This document shows, piece by piece, positions 33,135 through 36,732 of a DNA stretch of 36,732 bases. Positions within the stretch are counted from its first letter, which is position 1, and each line of letters starts with the position of its first letter. The notes below the pieces were generated by a model. It did not search any database and was not told the origin of the DNA. It was given only the letters and a program-made list of their open reading frames with translations. The stretch is taken from the NCBI GenBank assembly GCA_900548585.1, contig URLI01000021.1:1-36732 (forward strand). Direction: 5' to 3'. Source of the stretch: an uncultured Prevotella sp. GTDB lineage: Bacteria; Bacteroidota; Bacteroidia; Bacteroidales; Bacteroidaceae. A program made the position numbers and the translations under genes.

Positions 33135-35234
33135 ATGGCAGACATATTCGCACAAGACGTTATGTATGTTCCGGGCGTGGGACCGCACCGCAAGGAACTG
33201 CTGAAGAGGGAACTGGGCATAGAGACGTTCGGCGACTTGCTGGAGTATTACCCCTACAAGTATGTTGACCGCTCGAAGATATACCGCATCTGCGACATGA
33301 ACGGCGAGATGCCGTTCGTGCAGGTTTGCGGGGAGTTCATCGACTTCGAGGAGTTCGCCATGGGGGCGCGCAGGAAACGCGTCGTGGCAAAATTCACCGA
33401 CGGCACGGGATATGTTGACATCGTGTGGTTCGCACGCGCACAGCAGTTGACAAAGGGGCTGAAGGTGAACACAAAATACATCGTGTTCGGCAGACCGACT
33501 GTATATGGAGGGCACTATCAGTTCGCACACCCGGAGATCGACCTGGCAAAGGACGTGGAACTCTCGGCGATGGGGATGCAGCCATACTACGGCACGACGG
33601 ATAAGATGAAGAAGGCCGGGCTGACATCGCACGCACTGGAGAAAATAACGAAGAACATGCTCGCGCGCATCACGAAGGAAATTCCCGAGACACTGCCGCC
33701 GTTCATCGTCAACAGGCTGCGCCTCGTGTCGCGCGACACGGCACTGCGCCACATACACTATCCGGGAAACGCCGGGGAGATGAGCCATGCGCGGCAGAGG
33801 CTGAAGTTCGAGGAACTTTTCTACGTCCAGCTGAACATACTGAGGTATGCCTCTGACCAGCGGCGGAAATACCGGGGATATGTCTTCGCGCAAGTCGGAG
33901 CGGCGTTCAACACGTTCTACCATCACCACCTGCCATTCACGCTGACGGGCGCGCAGAAAAGGGTGATACGCGAGATAAGGCAGGACACGCGTTCGGGACG
34001 GCAGATGAACCGGCTGCTGCAGGGGGATGTCGGCTCGGGGAAGACACTCGTGGCCCTGATGTCGATGCTCATCGCGATAGACAACGGCTTCCAGGCGTGC
34101 ATCATGGCACCAACCGAGATACTCGCCGAGCAGCACCTCGCCACCATCAGGGAGTTCCTCGGCGACATGCCGGTGCGCGTGGAACTGCTCACGGGAGTCG
34201 TGAAGGGAAAGCGGCGCATGGAGGTCCTCGGCGGGCTGGCGACTGGAGAGGTGCAAATCCTCGTGGGAACACATGCCGTGATAGAGGATGCGGTGCAGTT
34301 CTCAAACCTCGGTTTCGTGGTGGTCGACGAGCAACACCGCTTCGGAGTGGAGCAGAGGGCGAAACTGTGGGGGAAGAGCAGCAATCCGCCGCACGTACTG
34401 GTGATGACCGCAACGCCGATACCGCGCACGCTGGCAATGACGCTTTACGGCGACCTCGACGTGAGCGTAATCGACGAACTGCCGCCGGGACGAAAGCCGG
34501 TGCAGACGGTTCACATGTTTGAGAACCAGACGGCAAGCATTTACAACGGCATACGCATGCAGGTGGCGCGTGGCAGGCAGGTTTATGTCGTGTTCCCGCT
34601 GATTAAGGAGAGCGAGAAGATGGACTTGCAGAACCTCGAGGAGGGCTATGCACGACTGTGCGAGGTGTTCGATGACATGAGACTGAGCAAGGTGCACGGA
34701 AAGATGAGGCCGGCGGAGAAGGAGGCGGAGATGCAGCGTTTCGTGAACGGGGAAACGCAGGTACTGGTGTCGACGACGGTGATAGAGGTGGGCGTGAACG
34801 TGCCTAACGCCTCGGTGATGGTAATTCTCAATGCCGAGCGGTTCGGGCTGTCCCAGCTGCACCAGTTGCGGGGGCGTGTGGGCAGGGGGGCTGACCAGTC
34901 GTTCTGCATTCTCGTGACAAAGCGGAATTTGTCCGCCGAGACGAAGAAACGCATCGACATAATGTGTGACACCAACGACGGCTTCCGCATAGCGGAGGCT
35001 GACCTGAAACTGCGCGGCCCGGGCGACCTGGAGGGTACGCAGCAGAGCGGAATGGCGTTCGACCTGAAGATTGCAGACATCGCACGCGACGGACAGCTCG
35101 TGCAACTCGCACGAGACGAGGCGCAGAAGATAATCGGAGGCGACCCGGAATGCGACAAACCGGAGAACCGTATGCTGTGGGAAAGGCTCGACGCTATAAG
35201 GAAGACCAACATCAACTGGGGCGCGATAAGTTGA
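33135..35234 (+). CDS. recG: ATP-dependent DNA helicase RecG
   Basis: A 699-residue helicase that remodels stalled forks and branched DNA. The ATG at 33135 gives MADIFAQDVMYVPGVGPHRKELL, the usual RecG start; the frame is open ten codons upstream (ATG 33105), which is less typical. The wedge/OB domain covers about 60-160. Helicase motifs are clear: Walker A GDVGSGKT near 300, APTEILAEQH, DEQH in VVDEQHRFGVEQ, TATPIPRTLAMTLYGDLDVSVIDELPPGRKP, then the C-terminal helicase part with STTVIEVGVNVPNA and QLRGRVGRG. The RecG C-terminal region with DLKLRGPGDLEGTQQSG is complete. Cytoplasmic housekeeping gene. Confidence 0.97.
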   Translation: MADIFAQDVMYVPGVGPHRKELLKRELGIETFGDLLEYYPYKYVDRSKIYRICDMNGEMPFVQVCGEFIDFEEFAMGARRKRVVAKFTDGTGYVDIVWFARAQQLTKGLKVNTKYIVFGRPTVYGGHYQFAHPEIDLAKDVELSAMGMQPYYGTTDKMKKAGLTSHALEKITKNMLARITKEIPETLPPFIVNRLRLVSRDTALRHIHYPGNAGEMSHARQRLKFEELFYVQLNILRYASDQRRKYRGYVFAQVGAAFNTFYHHHLPFTLTGAQKRVIREIRQDTRSGRQMNRLLQGDVGSGKTLVALMSMLIAIDNGFQACIMAPTEILAEQHLATIREFLGDMPVRVELLTGVVKGKRRMEVLGGLATGEVQILVGTHAVIEDAVQFSNLGFVVVDEQHRFGVEQRAKLWGKSSNPPHVLVMTATPIPRTLAMTLYGDLDVSVIDELPPGRKPVQTVHMFENQTASIYNGIRMQVARGRQVYVVFPLIKESEKMDLQNLEEGYARLCEVFDDMRLSKVHGKMRPAEKEAEMQRFVNGETQVLVSTTVIEVGVNVPNASVMVILNAERFGLSQLHQLRGRVGRGADQSFCILVTKRNLSAETKKRIDIMCDTNDGFRIAEADLKLRGPGDLEGTQQSGMAFDLKIADIARDGQLVQLARDEAQKIIGGDPECDKPENRMLWERLDAIRKTNINWGAIS

Positions 35235-35401
35235 AAATCACACCACATGATGAAAATAATATTTTATTTTTGCACCAAAATCTTATCTTTTATGTTTTTG
35301 TTGGCATATATATATAATAATGTGTTTTTGGGTGGTTTTCCGTGCTTACTTTAACCTTTGAAAAAAATATTGCTTTTTTTTGAAATTTCCCCCTCAAAAG
35401 T
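35235..35401. other. AT-rich region upstream of the rRNA promoter
   Basis: The sequence after recG is very AT-rich with T and A tracts, as in rRNA operon upstream regions. A possible second promoter has TTTG at 35327-35330 and AACCTTTG at 35353-35360, one mismatch from TAnnTTTG, with a 22-bp spacer. No gene is visible. Confidence 0.5.
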
Positions 35402-35432
35402 TTTGCGGTTCCGCACGAAAGTATTACCTTTG
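35402..35432 (+). promoter_or_regulatory. rRNA operon promoter
   Basis: TTTG at 35402-35405 and TACCTTTG at 35425-35432 are separated by 19 bp, a full match to the Bacteroidota housekeeping promoter (TTTG, 19-21 bp, TAnnTTTG). AT-rich sequence lies directly upstream. Transcription would start near 35438-35440, about 310 nt before mature 16S rRNA. Confidence 0.8.
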
Positions 35433-35439
35433 CACTCGC

Positions 35440-35747
35440 TTTCGGAAAAAAACGGGCTTGCCCGTTGTCCGCAGGCATATTGGAAGGAGTTCTTTGGCAG
35501 GTTTCAATGAGACAGAGAAGCAGTACAGTGTAAGGCGGGGCGCCGCCGTCCCTAGCGGGCGGCCTTGGTGTCCCGGTTGAGAAATACGAGAACATAGAAC
35601 ATGCCGTAAGGGTTTCGGGCGCGCGCTATCCGCGCGTCCCGCATCCCGCACGGGTCCCAGGACTGTACCGGATGAGAGTGCGTTCTTTTGGCAGGAAAAC
35701 CGTGGCGCGGCATGCCTTCTGGCGTGTCCGCGCGCACATTATATTTT
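35440..35747 (+). other. rRNA operon leader
   Basis: A roughly 310-nt GC-rich transcribed leader before 16S rRNA. It contains strong hairpins, for example a 10-bp stem with one bulged T between about 35619 and 35643, and a GCCGCC/GGCGGC stem near 35545-35570. Such leaders carry RNase processing stems and antitermination signals, but I cannot assign individual elements. Confidence 0.6.

Positions 35748-36732
<985 letters not shown>

Noticed and set aside
32166..34274. 702-codon minus-strand open frame opposite ispD and recG
   Set aside because: It is a shadow of ispD and recG in GC-rich sequence, runs through the 22-nt repeat array, has low-complexity His/Arg/Val-rich translation and matches no family; both plus-strand genes have intact motifs.

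Overview
The window comes from a member of the Bacteroidota, most likely a Prevotellaceae species. Three things support this. A partial 16S rRNA gene at the right edge has Bacteroidales-type sequence. Several upstream regions carry the Bacteroidota -7 promoter element TAnnTTTG. The main locus is a Sus-type starch-utilisation system built on SusC/SusD outer-membrane proteins. Base composition is GC-rich, so many long antisense reading frames appear that are not genes.

Layout, left to right. (1) 1-41: possible 3' tail of a plus-strand gene. (2) 110-4497, minus strand: a TonB-dependent receptor followed by a beta-helix lipoprotein, a two-gene outer-membrane unit of unknown cargo. (3) 4874-10846, plus strand: a membrane-anchored coiled-coil protein, then a TolC-family outer-membrane channel, a HlyD-family adaptor and two ABC-2 type permeases, i.e. 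an efflux operon with no ATPase gene. (4) 10949-19896, minus strand: malQ, susB, pulA and susA homologues in one tightly spaced operon ending at a good hairpin terminator. (5) 20200-29565, minus strand: susC, susD, susE-like, susF-like and susG-like genes. (6) 29884-32260, plus strand: a LacI-family regulator and an MFS sugar transporter, divergent from susC. (7) 32367-35234: ispD and recG. (8) 35402-36732: an rRNA operon promoter, its leader and the first ~985 nt of 16S rRNA.

The starch genes form a complete route. SusC, SusD, SusE and SusF would bind and import starch at the outer membrane. The SusG-like amylase would cut it on the cell surface. PulA, SusA and the GH97 alpha-glucosidase SusB would debranch and hydrolyse oligosaccharides in the periplasm. 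The MFS carrier would move maltose or short maltodextrins across the inner membrane, and cytoplasmic MalQ would rearrange them. A LacI-type regulator, not the membrane-linked SusR of Bacteroides thetaiotaomicron, appears to control the locus. Similar palindromes of the form GCAA-N4-TTGC lie in the susC/lacI intergenic region and upstream of malQ.

The most unusual structure is a pair of short arrays of a 22-nt repeat. Each unit contains a 15-nt quasi-palindrome related to AAATACGGCGAATTT. One array follows susG and the other follows the MFS gene. In both, three units run in one orientation and the last, distal unit is inverted, giving a hairpin at the far end. I do not recognise a named family for these arrays.
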